DNA of 42,901 nucleotides, from NCBI GenBank assembly GCA_038232415.1, contig JBBSHY010000004.1, positions 1-42,901 on the forward strand, in the 5' to 3' direction. Under the pieces are notes generated by a model, which saw only the letters and a list, made by a program, of their open reading frames with translations, was not told the origin of the DNA and searched no databases. The DNA is from JBBRXZ01 sp038232415. Lineage in GTDB: Bacteria; Patescibacteriota; Saccharimonadia; Saccharimonadales; UBA4665. Below, piece by piece: positions 7,732-15,757 of this stretch. A program made the translations under genes and the position numbers. The stretch's first letter is position 1, and each line of letters begins with the position of its first letter.

Positions 7732-8785
7732 TACCAACAACCCTCAAGTTATCGCAATCACGGGATCAACTGGATTTGTTGGCTCTCATTTAGTGCGCTC
7801 ACTATCATCGGATGGCCACGACATTAAAGCATTCGGGAGGGTTGCTAAGCCACCCAAGCGGTTACTGGATTATGCAGAATATCATCAATGGAATATTACC
7901 AAACCAGCTGAGAGTGGTTTGCATGGCAAGGCTGACATATTTATTCATACAGCAGGATTTGTAAACTTCTGGGGCAAAAAGCAAGATATGTATCAAGCCA
8001 ATGTTGTAGGGACACAAAACTCCATGGAACTTGCACAGAAAATGGGCGCAAGAACTTTTATCTACATGAGTAGTGGCAGCGTGTATGACCCTCTGGCTGA
8101 TAAGATCAATGTCAAAGAGCCTGCCCTTTATGCGAAGCGTTATCTGAACTACTATGCCGTCACCAAAACGGAAGCAGAGCAGTTGCTGCTAGGGCGTGCT
8201 GATTTTGATCAAGCAGTCATTATTAGACCACACGCTATCTATGGGCCAGGTGACAGGACACTGGTGCCACAAATTCTCAGCAGGGTTACGCATCGACGCT
8301 TCATATTGCCCGACAGCGGCAAAGCCAAGTACTCAGTGAGCCATGTCGGTAACATAGTTGATGCGGTTCGAGGCGTTCTCGGCAACGGCCTGAGGGGTGC
8401 GAATATTTTTAATATCTGTGACCTAGAAACAGTTGAGGCTCTGCAGTTTCTCAAAGAAGTTCTGCGACGCTCGGATCAAGACATTAAAATCATGCATGTG
8501 CCGTATGTTGTTGGTCTCGTTGCTGCCTATATACTTGAGGGCATGGCAACGCTTGCTAGATCAAGCAGCCAGCCCCTTCTGACACGTAACATCATGTCAC
8601 AGCTTCACCACGATTCGACAATGGATATCGGGCTAGCCAGACGACTCCTAGGCTATGAACCAAGGTATAGTTGCAAGGAAGGCCTTGATGAGACGTTAAA
8701 ATGGGTTGAGGATTTAGGTGGTCACAAGAAAATGATGGAATATCATACCCAGCTAAGCTGGAGCGGAAAGATTAGGATTTATTAA
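7724..8785 (+). CDS. NAD(P)-dependent reductase/epimerase, OleD-like extended SDR
   Basis: This is an extended short-chain dehydrogenase of 353 aa. The Rossmann motif is TGSTGFVG (Gly14, Gly17, Gly20) and the catalytic residues are Ser116/Ser117 and Tyr144-x3-Lys148. The stretch RPHAIYGPGD...VPQIL is the form seen in the 3-beta-HSD/OleD group. OleD reduces the beta-keto acid made by OleA to a beta-hydroxy acid, the substrate of OleC. Its position directly after the OleC-like gene, with an ATG inside the preceding stop region, fits this. A sugar-nucleotide epimerase is the alternative, given the glycosyltransferase next door, but the C-terminal half fits the sterol/OleD group better. Confidence 0.82.
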   Translation: MPSTNNPQVIAITGSTGFVGSHLVRSLSSDGHDIKAFGRVAKPPKRLLDYAEYHQWNITKPAESGLHGKADIFIHTAGFVNFWGKKQDMYQANVVGTQNSMELAQKMGARTFIYMSSGSVYDPLADKINVKEPALYAKRYLNYYAVTKTEAEQLLLGRADFDQAVIIRPHAIYGPGDRTLVPQILSRVTHRRFILPDSGKAKYSVSHVGNIVDAVRGVLGNGLRGANIFNICDLETVEALQFLKEVLRRSDQDIKIMHVPYVVGLVAAYILEGMATLARSSSQPLLTRNIMSQLHHDSTMDIGLARRLLGYEPRYSCKEGLDETLKWVEDLGGHKKMMEYHTQLSWSGKIRIY

Positions 8786-8789
8786 ACCA

Positions 8790-9557
8790 ATGACTCATAA
8801 AGTTACACCGTTTTGGGTAGTAGTACCGTTCTATAACGAAGAAAAGCTTATCAAAACATCACTCGAAGCGCTTAAGCGTCAGGATGATCGCGATTTTACC
8901 ACGGTATTTGTAGACAATATGAGCACCGACAGTTCTCGTAAAATCGCCGAGACGTTCATGCTTCAAAATGCTGATTTCAGAATGCATTTGATTAAGGAAA
9001 AACAAAAAGGCACTGGTGCGGCATGTGACACTGGGTTTCGCTATGCGATAAAGCATGGTGCGCATATTATTGCCCGCACTGATGCTGACACTATGCCAGC
9101 AACTGATTGGGTAAGAATAACAAAACGCTATTTTGCACAGGGCGCACTTATCATTGGCGGCAAGCTCAAACCGCGCAAGGATGAGGAGATTTATCGCTGG
9201 TGGGATGGCATCATAGTGCCCTTGCTGGTGCGGACCGCCGAGTTTGTTCCCCGCTTCTGGCACAAAGGATCCCAGTATAACTACACTATGTTTATGATCC
9301 CGGGGCTTAATATGGCCATCGATGCTGCGCTGTATGAGAAAGTTGGAGGTTTCCCCAGGTCAAGCATTGACGATACCGATGAAGATCTGGAAATCCATCT
9401 TAAAGTTCGCCGGGTTGTTCGCGGTGATCAGGCGTATTTTGCAAAGGATGTTATTGTTTACGGCTCAATACGCAAGGTCAAAGCCTTCGGCTATGTCGGC
9501 ATCTTGCTCTGGTACTGGGAGCGTCGTTACACCCCAAAGCTTATTGACGTACGCTAG
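8790..9557 (+). CDS. GT2-family glycosyltransferase
   Basis: This is a GT-A fold glycosyltransferase of 255 aa. It starts with WVVVPFYNEE and carries GTGAACDTGF near 72-81, the metal-binding DAD in RTDADTMP and the downstream acidic pair in DTDEDLEIHLK. No transmembrane segments are obvious, so it probably works at the cytoplasmic face. It starts four bases after the reductase stop and is the last gene of the PPTase operon. It may add a sugar to the lipid product. The 3' end overlaps the convergent DedA gene by four bases. Confidence 0.85.
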   Translation: MTHKVTPFWVVVPFYNEEKLIKTSLEALKRQDDRDFTTVFVDNMSTDSSRKIAETFMLQNADFRMHLIKEKQKGTGAACDTGFRYAIKHGAHIIARTDADTMPATDWVRITKRYFAQGALIIGGKLKPRKDEEIYRWWDGIIVPLLVRTAEFVPRFWHKGSQYNYTMFMIPGLNMAIDAALYEKVGGFPRSSIDDTDEDLEIHLKVRRVVRGDQAYFAKDVIVYGSIRKVKAFGYVGILLWYWERRYTPKLIDVR

Positions 9558-10141
9558 CTAGCACTCGCCCGCATTAACCGTCGCCCCAGGTACCAACCGC
9601 CAACGAGCAAAGCTATAATGAGCGTGCTGCCTAAGAAAAGATACTCCACAACACGGCTGACGTCTGTATAGGCGTGGCCAAAATAGTAGCCAACTAGTAG
9701 AAGCATCATGGCTTTCGGTATGGCTGCAACAATAGAGAAGCTGATGAATCGTCGGAACGGCATTGTAATGAGTCCGGCAGCCACGACAGCTGCCAGTGAT
9801 ACGGTATTAGTTAGTTTTGCAACAATCAGTATCTTGCCACCGTGCTTCCGGTAGAGACTCTCGAGCCGTTTCAGCCTCTCTGGCCGCAAACCCAGCATCT
9901 TACCCCATTTAGTTTTGATTAAACTTGAACTTCGATGACCAAGCGAATAGTAAAACATGTCACTGGCGATATCACCTAGCACGACAACGATAAGAGTTAG
10001 GTAAAAACTGAGCGACCCTGTTGATACCAGGAAGCCCGCAATAATTGTTACAAAGAAACCTTCAATGATAAGTAGCGGGAACAACGCCAAGTAACGCCAG
10101 CTCAAAAGAAGGCCGGTCGTTAATGATAACGGCTCCGCCAT
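9554..10141 (-). CDS. DedA-family membrane protein
   Basis: This is a 195-aa integral membrane protein of the DedA/SNARE-associated family, now thought to include undecaprenyl-phosphate and phospholipid flippases or scramblases. Family marks are FPLLIIEG with a conserved acidic residue, GDIASDMFYYSLGHR and the helix YRKHGGKILIVAKLTN, followed by two hydrophobic hairpins. Its ATG overlaps the stop of the decayed reductase (TAATG), so the two were once one operon. Inside the accessory region it could move a lipid product or lipid carrier across the membrane. Confidence 0.85.
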   Translation of the reverse strand: MAEPLSLTTGLLLSWRYLALFPLLIIEGFFVTIIAGFLVSTGSLSFYLTLIVVVLGDIASDMFYYSLGHRSSSLIKTKWGKMLGLRPERLKRLESLYRKHGGKILIVAKLTNTVSLAAVVAAGLITMPFRRFISFSIVAAIPKAMMLLLVGYYFGHAYTDVSRVVEYLFLGSTLIIALLVGGWYLGRRLMRASAS

Positions 10142-10444
10142 TACTTTGAGTCCAGTGCCAGAATTATGTTGCTGGTAACGATATCCGATCTTACGACGCC
10201 TAACTCAGCAAGGGCTTCTTTGCAGCTATCTACCAGTTCAACTGGTCCAGCGATATAGGATACGGGCCTTCCTGGCCTAGACGCTTTCGCAAAGCGCGTT
10301 AAGCTGCTGAAGGTTGGATTTTTTGCCTTCGTCGGCAAAGTGATCGAAGTGAAAGAATTCATACTGTCTTTGCGGGACAAGAAATTCTTGCTTAAACGGA
10401 GGGTTAGTATCACGACTTAGATGGATCAAATTAATTGGAAGTTG
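10141..10444 (-). pseudogene. decayed ferredoxin-NAD(P) reductase-type gene (C-terminal part)
   Basis: Two frames together spell the NAD-binding half of an FNR-type reductase. Upstream, one frame reads LPINLIHLSRDTNPPFKQEF and then EFFHFDHF, as in the usual LLYSNR...F strand. It stops at TAG (10277-10279). A second frame then gives VSYIAGPVELVDSCKEAL and ELGV, the NAD-binding tail with the YIAGP motif. The FAD domain is absent, with a stop at 10445-10447 and then the right direct repeat. It is therefore frameshifted and truncated. It may be the remains of the P450's electron-donor gene. The open frame alone gives 90 aa, which I do not regard as an intact protein. Confidence 0.65.
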
Positions 10445-10511
10445 CTATTCTTTAGTGATTATAGGTCATTGTGACCGGTCTGGGAACACGATCACGAACC
10501 CTGTTACTGAA

Positions 10512-10552
10512 CTTGGCTGGGGCTAGTGGACGTACTTCGCAACTTTGAGCAT
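10512..10552 (+). repeat. imperfect direct repeat, right copy (candidate attachment site)
   Basis: Starts CTTGGCTGGGGCTAG and continues TGGACGTACTTCGC. It matches the left copy at 1308-1348 and lies just beyond the broken end of the reductase remnant. That is the position expected for a boundary at which a gene was cut. Confidence 0.6.
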
Positions 10553-10608
10553 GATCACTGCAGGTTTATCGTAGCCTCACTCTAAACTAAGATTTGCACA
10601 AGCAAAAC

Positions 10609-10872
10609 TTAAACGTCTCCGTTCTCTAGAATCTTTTTATCTTCATAAGGAGCTATCTGTCGCCTGTACCATTCCTCGCCGATACAGTTGATGAGTCCGA
10701 CAGCGCGGTTGTAGTTGAAATAACTAGGTGTATATACAGATTTTAGTAGCTTAGTAATCATATAATTCAAAGCGCCGTCTTGCTCTTCTAATGGAAGCTG
10801 AGATATGTGCTCAGTAATAGATATTAATAGTTCGTCAATTGGCTGACGTTTGTCTGATTTAATGTAGGGCAT
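10609..10872 (-). CDS. conserved small protein, DUF6899-like
   Basis: This is an 87-aa protein of unknown function. It starts MPYIK and ends APYEDKKILENGDV, with LNYMITKLL in the middle and a WYRR segment before the tail. This is the layout of the DUF6899 family, found as single small proteins in many bacteria. It has no membrane segment or catalytic motif. A TATACT box six bases before the ATG suggests leaderless expression. It lies just outside the right repeat, so it probably belongs to the core chromosome. Confidence 0.7.
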   Translation of the reverse strand: MPYIKSDKRQPIDELLISITEHISQLPLEEQDGALNYMITKLLKSVYTPSYFNYNRAVGLINCIGEEWYRRQIAPYEDKKILENGDV

Positions 10873-10878
10873 ATGTTA

Positions 10879-10884
10879 AGTATA
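10879..10884 (-). promoter_or_regulatory. -10 box of the DUF6899-like gene
   Basis: On the minus strand TATACT is followed by six bases (TAACAT) and then the ATG at 10872, again the leaderless pattern. Confidence 0.5.
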
Positions 10885-10976
10885 ACAAAGCTAAAAAAGA
10901 CTCTCGAATAAGTCTTCTATATTGCTTATGCTTGACTGAGCATCCCGGTCTAGAACCTCTCGCAACAGGGCTAAGG

Positions 10977-11010
10977 TAAAATGGGACACAAAACACTTGC
11001 TGTGTCTCAT
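10977..11010 (-). terminator. intrinsic terminator of the YihY/BrkB gene
   Basis: The arms 10981-10990 and 11001-11010 form a 10-bp stem with one G-T pair. On the minus strand it is followed by a short T-run. It lies 24 bases beyond the stop of the YihY/BrkB gene. Confidence 0.6.
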
Positions 11011-11034
11011 ATTAATTAGCAAGAACACGTTCAC

Positions 11035-12078
11035 TTAGTCTTTCAGCTTTTTCTTTGCAATAGCCTCATCGAGTGGTTGACGATTGGCTGTAGGGTAAAA
11101 GCCCACGGAAACTTTAACCTCTGGACGACGTACCTCCATCACTGCTAGCCTAATGAAAACCCGTCGATCTCCATCAGTCAGAGGGGGCTGGGTAATCGAC
11201 CGCGGCCACAGTTTGTATTTGCGTACTACATTGATCTCTGCGGCAAGCAGAGTGAGCTGAGCACTAACAAACAGCCACGATAATAGCCCGATCACGATTG
11301 CAAAGAAGCTATAGAGATTAACGACATGCGCAAGAATGTAGTGAATGTAAGCTCCTCCAACAGCCTGGAGCCCCTCCCAGAAGCCCGTAGCTATTGCCGC
11401 TCCAAGTATTACGTCTCGCCAGCCTAGCGACTCCGAAGTTAATAGTACAAAAGCCGCCATAAATACACCGAAGTTGGCAATTACTGACACGGCTACCGAC
11501 CATATTCTGACAAGTGACCCAGAAAAGATTGCCGGAGCAAAGCTGACTAATGCTGTGGAAGCTAAAATAGTCAGCCCCAGTACAGCTAAAATGGCAAAAC
11601 CACGCAGCCGCCTAAGCCAGAAGTTCGGCCATCTCACATAAGGTGTGTTCCAGACTGTGTACATAGCGTTCAGCAAGGCCTGGCCGAGTCCTTGCGTGCC
11701 GTATACTAGTCCAATTATACCTAGCGTGATACCTAAGAAACTTCCGGTCAGCGGGTGGTCATGGCTGCGCAAGGAATCGCCTATAACTGGGACACTGGCC
11801 AATGCAGAGTTGAGTACTTGATGACGGAAGGTCGTATGACCGCCCAGTATAAAGCCAAGGATCGTAGTAAATAGAAGCAGTAACGGGAACAAGGCAAATA
11901 AGGCGTAATAGGCGATGACTATTGCTTTGCCGCTAGCCTGATCATTGCCATATTTTTGCATGACAGCAAATGGGAACGCAAGCAGCGCATGCCGTTGCTG
12001 ATAGGCATCAATCCGTCTTACTCTCCGCTCGATAGCATTCACGAATAACCGCTCCTTCATGTTACTTGTGAGAACCAC
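11035..12078 (-). CDS. YihY/BrkB-family membrane protein
   Basis: This is an integral membrane protein of 347 aa with about six hydrophobic segments. The signature is AYYALFALFPLLLLFTT in the first membrane segment, then a region with GLGQALLNAMYTVWN. The family was once called RNase BN in error; its real function is unknown, with possible transport roles. A second ATG seven codons in (NMKERL) could be the true start. It stands alone with its own terminator. Confidence 0.88.
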   Translation of the reverse strand: MVLTSNMKERLFVNAIERRVRRIDAYQQRHALLAFPFAVMQKYGNDQASGKAIVIAYYALFALFPLLLLFTTILGFILGGHTTFRHQVLNSALASVPVIGDSLRSHDHPLTGSFLGITLGIIGLVYGTQGLGQALLNAMYTVWNTPYVRWPNFWLRRLRGFAILAVLGLTILASTALVSFAPAIFSGSLVRIWSVAVSVIANFGVFMAAFVLLTSESLGWRDVILGAAIATGFWEGLQAVGGAYIHYILAHVVNLYSFFAIVIGLLSWLFVSAQLTLLAAEINVVRKYKLWPRSITQPPLTDGDRRVFIRLAVMEVRRPEVKVSVGFYPTANRQPLDEAIAKKKLKD

Positions 12079-12327
12079 GTAAATTCATACTTAATAATAG
12101 TCGTGGCATTTGTATATTAGCAAAGTTGAGGCAACAAGTTATACCTAATTTATCTCACGACCAAAGGCGGGTTTAATAGATTAAAAGAAGAAACAGGGCC
12201 ATGCAACCCGAACGTTATCTGTTGGTGAGCTCCCTGGGTGAGCATGCCGGCCACGAACCTTTTCGCACTTTATTTGCTATAGCCCTGAATGCCTAGACTT
12301 TATGGACTTACATGCTGTAAGTAGCAT

Positions 12328-12402
12328 TGGCTGGGGCGGAGGGATTCGAACCCCCGAATGCCAGTACCAAAAACTGGTGCCTTACCACTTGGCCACGCCC
12401 CA
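12328..12402 (-). tRNA. tRNA-Gln (anticodon TTG)
   Basis: On the minus strand the 7-bp acceptor stem is TGGGGCG/CGCCCCA with the U1-A72 pair typical of tRNA-Gln. The anticodon loop TTTTGGT gives TTG, followed by a T-arm with GTTCGAATC. Discriminator G and an encoded CCA complete 75 bases. The 3' end is the likely source of the 11-base core shared with the direct repeats at 1308 and 10512. Confidence 0.95.
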
Positions 12403-12486
12403 ATGAACAGATTGAATTTTAACGTACTTATCGTTTCTATACAACTTATAGACCGGGGTAAGTATGTTTGACGAAACGGCTTCAAC

Positions 12487-12506
12487 CTGCTACAATTATC
12501 TATAAT
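12487..12506 (+). promoter_or_regulatory. promoter of the hydrolase-glycosyltransferase operon
   Basis: An extended -10 (TGC then TACAAT at 12491-12496) and a second TATAAT (12501-12506) precede the ATG at 12521. A GAGG six bases before the ATG makes this an SD-led start. Confidence 0.5.
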
Positions 12507-12520
12507 TATTTGAGGTCGTA

Positions 12521-13456
12521 ATGCCCAAAAAAACATCTAAAAACCCTGCTGACTATATAATACCGCTGAATATCAACGGTATGGATGGCCGCATGCTGCA
12601 CATACCTGCTCCCGCCGGCAAAAATCTGGAGATTCTCTTCGTGTATGGGCATCACTCCAGTCTGGAACGGTGGTGGGGTCTGATGCAGGTACTTAGCCGT
12701 TATGGCAGCGTCACAATGCCTGACATACCGGGCTTCGGCGGTATGGACAGCTTCTATACGATCGGTCGAAAGCCGACGATTGACAATTTGGCTGGGTATC
12801 TGGCGGCTTTTATTAAGCTGCGTTATAAGCGCAAAAAAATAGTCATAGCTGGTATGAGCTTCGGCTTCGTAGTGGCAACGCGAATGCTGCAGCTTTACCC
12901 GGAGCTGACTAAAAAAGTCACATTGCTGGTCAGCATAGTCGGTTTTGCCCATAAAGATGACTTCACTTTTAGTAAACGGCGCTATAAATTTTACTTAAAT
13001 GCCAGCCGCCTGTTGTCGTTACGTATGCCGGCTACAATTTTCCGTCATTTAGCTCTCCAGCCTTATATTCTTAGAAATGTATATGTATACGGCCACAACG
13101 CCAAGCATAAATTTGCCCAAGCTAAAGATAAAGAGGACCTTAAGCTATTGCAGGACGTCGAGATAGGCTTGTGGCACGATAATGACGTCCGGACCTGGGC
13201 CTACACCAGCAAGCAATTCCTGCAACTCGACAACTGCAACGTCAGAGTTGACCTGCCGGTCTGGCATATATCTGTCAAGAATGATAACTACTTCGATAAT
13301 CATATAGTCGAGCAGCACCTTAGGGTCATTTTTACCGATTTTAAGACAGCCGAAATCGAGATGGCTAACCATGCGCCGAGTGTTATTGCTGACGAAAAAG
13401 CAGCCTCGCCGCTACTCCCTCCCCAATTACGCCGTGTCCTAGGGAGGCTCGCTTAA
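12521..13456 (+). CDS. alpha/beta-hydrolase
   Basis: This is an alpha/beta-hydrolase-fold protein of 311 aa. The nucleophile elbow is GMSFG (Ser113), the likely acid is Asp255 in VKNDNYFD and the histidine is His284 in ANHAPS. The oxyanion region is VYGHHSS (41-47), unlike the common HG. No signal peptide is visible. It heads the operon with two GT4 enzymes and a PerM-like protein, so it may process a lipid or acyl group of an envelope glycolipid. OleB is also an alpha/beta-hydrolase of about this size, but the gene lies outside the repeat-bounded cluster and nothing here is OleB-specific. Confidence 0.8.
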   Translation: MPKKTSKNPADYIIPLNINGMDGRMLHIPAPAGKNLEILFVYGHHSSLERWWGLMQVLSRYGSVTMPDIPGFGGMDSFYTIGRKPTIDNLAGYLAAFIKLRYKRKKIVIAGMSFGFVVATRMLQLYPELTKKVTLLVSIVGFAHKDDFTFSKRRYKFYLNASRLLSLRMPATIFRHLALQPYILRNVYVYGHNAKHKFAQAKDKEDLKLLQDVEIGLWHDNDVRTWAYTSKQFLQLDNCNVRVDLPVWHISVKNDNYFDNHIVEQHLRVIFTDFKTAEIEMANHAPSVIADEKAASPLLPPQLRRVLGRLA

Positions 13457-13476
13457 ATGTTATACTTATACATAAG

Positions 13477-14601
13477 ATGAAAATCGGGTTGGTCTGTCCA
13501 TACAGCGTTAATAAGCATGGTGGGGTACTGGAGGTAGTGCTGGCTTTACAGGCCGGTTTGAAGCAGCGAGGACACCAGGTTAAAATCATTACCCCCCTGC
13601 CAAATGGCAGCGAGTCCGTTGATCGCCCTGACGTCATATATATCGGCAGCTCGACCGACTTTCGCTCGGTATCACGTACTACCGCCCAGGTTTCCACTAC
13701 GGCAGACAGCGAAGAGGTAGACGCCATACTGGCAGCCGAAAAGTTTGATATCCTGCACTTCCATGAGCCCTGGGTACCCTTCCTCAGCCGCCAGCTTTTA
13801 CAGCGATCCGGAAGTGTAAATATAGCGACCTTCCATTCTAAGATACCCGAAACAATGATGAGCCGTACGGTAATTAAAGTAGTGACACCGTACTTGAAAT
13901 CGGTTATGAGATACCTGCATGAGCTAACGGCTGTTTCCGACTCCGGAGCTGAGTACGCTGCCGGCCTGACCGATAAGTCGATCGCCATAATACCTAACGG
14001 TATTGACCTGGCTAAGTACCAGAAGAGTCATGTTAGAAAAAAAGATGATGACAAAACGATACTATATATTGGACGTTTAGAGGGCCGGAAAGGCGTAAAA
14101 TATCTGTTGCAGGCTTACCAGCTGCTTGTCCAGGGCAACCCCGACGTTAAGCTCATAATTGCCGGCGATGGCCCTGACCGTGAAAAACTGGAGCTGCTGG
14201 CTGACGATTTAAAGCTAAAAAATATCAGTTTCCTGGGTTTTGTTAGCGAAGAGCTTAAATTAGAGCTACTCCGTAAGACCGATCTTTTTTGCTCGCCAGC
14301 GGTGTTTGGCGAGAGTTTTGGAATTGTCCTTCTGGAATCAATGGCTACCGGCACTGTCTGCGTGGCAGGTAATAATTCCGGCTATATCGATGTTATGCGC
14401 GATTTAGGGGCAATCTCCATCGTCAATCCGCGCGACATTGACGAGTTTGCCCGTCGCTTAGACATTCTGCTGCATGAGGCACCGCTGCGGGCATTATGGC
14501 AAAAATGGGCCAGCGGCTACGTTAAGCAATATAATTATCCGCACATCATAGAGCGCTATGAAGACCTCTATAAAGAAGCCCTCGAGCAACATGCCGGGTA
14601 A
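13477..14601 (+). CDS. GT4-family glycosyltransferase, PimA/PimB-like
   Basis: This is a GT-B fold retaining glycosyltransferase of 374 aa. The N-terminal glycine loop is KHGGV (13-17), the acceptor-side motif HFHEPW (94-99), the diphosphate-binding Arg200 and Lys205 lie in GRLEGRKG, and the donor motif E-x7-E is Glu279/Glu287 in GESFGIVLLES. The HFHEPW pattern is close to phosphatidylinositol mannosyltransferases. A TATACT box is eleven bases before the ATG. It probably builds a membrane glycolipid together with the next gene. Confidence 0.88.
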   Translation: MKIGLVCPYSVNKHGGVLEVVLALQAGLKQRGHQVKIITPLPNGSESVDRPDVIYIGSSTDFRSVSRTTAQVSTTADSEEVDAILAAEKFDILHFHEPWVPFLSRQLLQRSGSVNIATFHSKIPETMMSRTVIKVVTPYLKSVMRYLHELTAVSDSGAEYAAGLTDKSIAIIPNGIDLAKYQKSHVRKKDDDKTILYIGRLEGRKGVKYLLQAYQLLVQGNPDVKLIIAGDGPDREKLELLADDLKLKNISFLGFVSEELKLELLRKTDLFCSPAVFGESFGIVLLESMATGTVCVAGNNSGYIDVMRDLGAISIVNPRDIDEFARRLDILLHEAPLRALWQKWASGYVKQYNYPHIIERYEDLYKEALEQHAG

Positions 14602-15745
14602 TACTGGTAATCTAAAGATCGGACTGGTATTAGATACATCTCTCGACCCTGCTGACGGAGTACAGCAGTACGTGGTCAGCCTCGGCGAATGGCTGCGCAG
14701 CAAAGGGCACGATGTGCATTACCTGGCCGGGCAGACAACGCGCCGGAACCTGCCGAATATTCACAGCCTGGCGCGTAATATCGGCGTCAGGTTTAATGGC
14801 AACAGCACAACTATTCCCTTGCCCACGAGCCGTAAAAGACTCAAACGCTTCTTAAAGGAATATAAGTTTGATGTTTTGCACGTCCAGGTTCCGCATAGTC
14901 CGTTTATGGGCCAGCGTGTCGTCTTAGCGGCGGACAAGCATACGGCTGTGATTGGTACCTTTCACATTCTGCCTTATGGAAAACTAGCGGTTTTGGGCAG
15001 TAAGGCGCTTGGCCTATGGCTTAAACCGTCGCTAAAGCGTTTTGATAAAATGCTTAGCGTTTCGCCGGCGGCAGCTAGCTTTGCTAAAACCAGCTTCGGC
15101 ATAGATAGCGACATCCTGCCTAACGTTATTGACTACCGGCGCTTCCACGAGGCCAAGCCTTTCCCGGAAAAAAACCAGGAGGGTCTTACAATTCTGTTCC
15201 TGGGGCGCCTGGTTCCCCGTAAAGGTTGCCAGTTGTTACTGGAAGCAGTAAGGCTGGTAGCTCAGTCTAAACAGGCTCCGGTATTTAATGTCCTGATCTG
15301 CGGTAAAGGTCCACTAGAAGCTAAGCTACGGCAATTTGTCCGGCAAAATGGCCTGCAAGCGATAGTTAAATTCAAGGGTTTTGTTAGCGAAGCCGAAAAA
15401 CCGCGTTTCTATGCTTCAGCTGATATTGCCGTTTTCCCCAGCAGCGGCGGCGAGAGTTTCGGCATTGTACTGTTAGAAGCCATGGCCAGCGGCAAGGCGG
15501 CTGTCTTAGCCGGTGACAACCCTGGCTACCGCTCAGTCATGACATCGCAATCGGATCTGTTGTTTGACCCCAAAGATGCCTCCGCCCTGGCAAAAAAAAT
15601 CATACGATATCTAGGTGATTCCAAATTACGCCGGGACAAGAGCGTGTGGGGCGAAGTGTACGCCAAGAGCTTTGACGTTAATGTTATAGGCGTAAAACTT
15701 CTGGCTATTTACTACGAAGCATTGCGTAAACGCCGGGATTTGTAG
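14591..15745 (+). CDS. second GT4-family glycosyltransferase
   Basis: This is a GT-B fold enzyme of about 384 aa, a paralogue of the preceding gene. It shows ADGVQQYV near 21-28, the acceptor-side motif HVQVPHSP, the diphosphate-binding GRLVPRKG and the E-x7-E motif GESFGIVLLEA. I choose the ATG at 14591, inside the last codons of the upstream gene (11-bp overlap). The longer frame from 14558 would overlap by 44 bp and adds a lysine-rich tail not seen in the family. The two enzymes probably add successive sugars to one lipid. Confidence 0.85.
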   Translation: MPGNTGNLKIGLVLDTSLDPADGVQQYVVSLGEWLRSKGHDVHYLAGQTTRRNLPNIHSLARNIGVRFNGNSTTIPLPTSRKRLKRFLKEYKFDVLHVQVPHSPFMGQRVVLAADKHTAVIGTFHILPYGKLAVLGSKALGLWLKPSLKRFDKMLSVSPAAASFAKTSFGIDSDILPNVIDYRRFHEAKPFPEKNQEGLTILFLGRLVPRKGCQLLLEAVRLVAQSKQAPVFNVLICGKGPLEAKLRQFVRQNGLQAIVKFKGFVSEAEKPRFYASADIAVFPSSGGESFGIVLLEAMASGKAAVLAGDNPGYRSVMTSQSDLLFDPKDASALAKKIIRYLGDSKLRRDKSVWGEVYAKSFDVNVIGVKLLAIYYEALRKRRDL

Positions 15746-15757
15746 ATAATTATAGGC

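Noticed and set aside
12521..13456. Alpha/beta hydrolase as the missing OleB
   Set aside because: It lies outside the repeats in another operon, and I see no OleB/haloalkane dehalogenase-specific motif.
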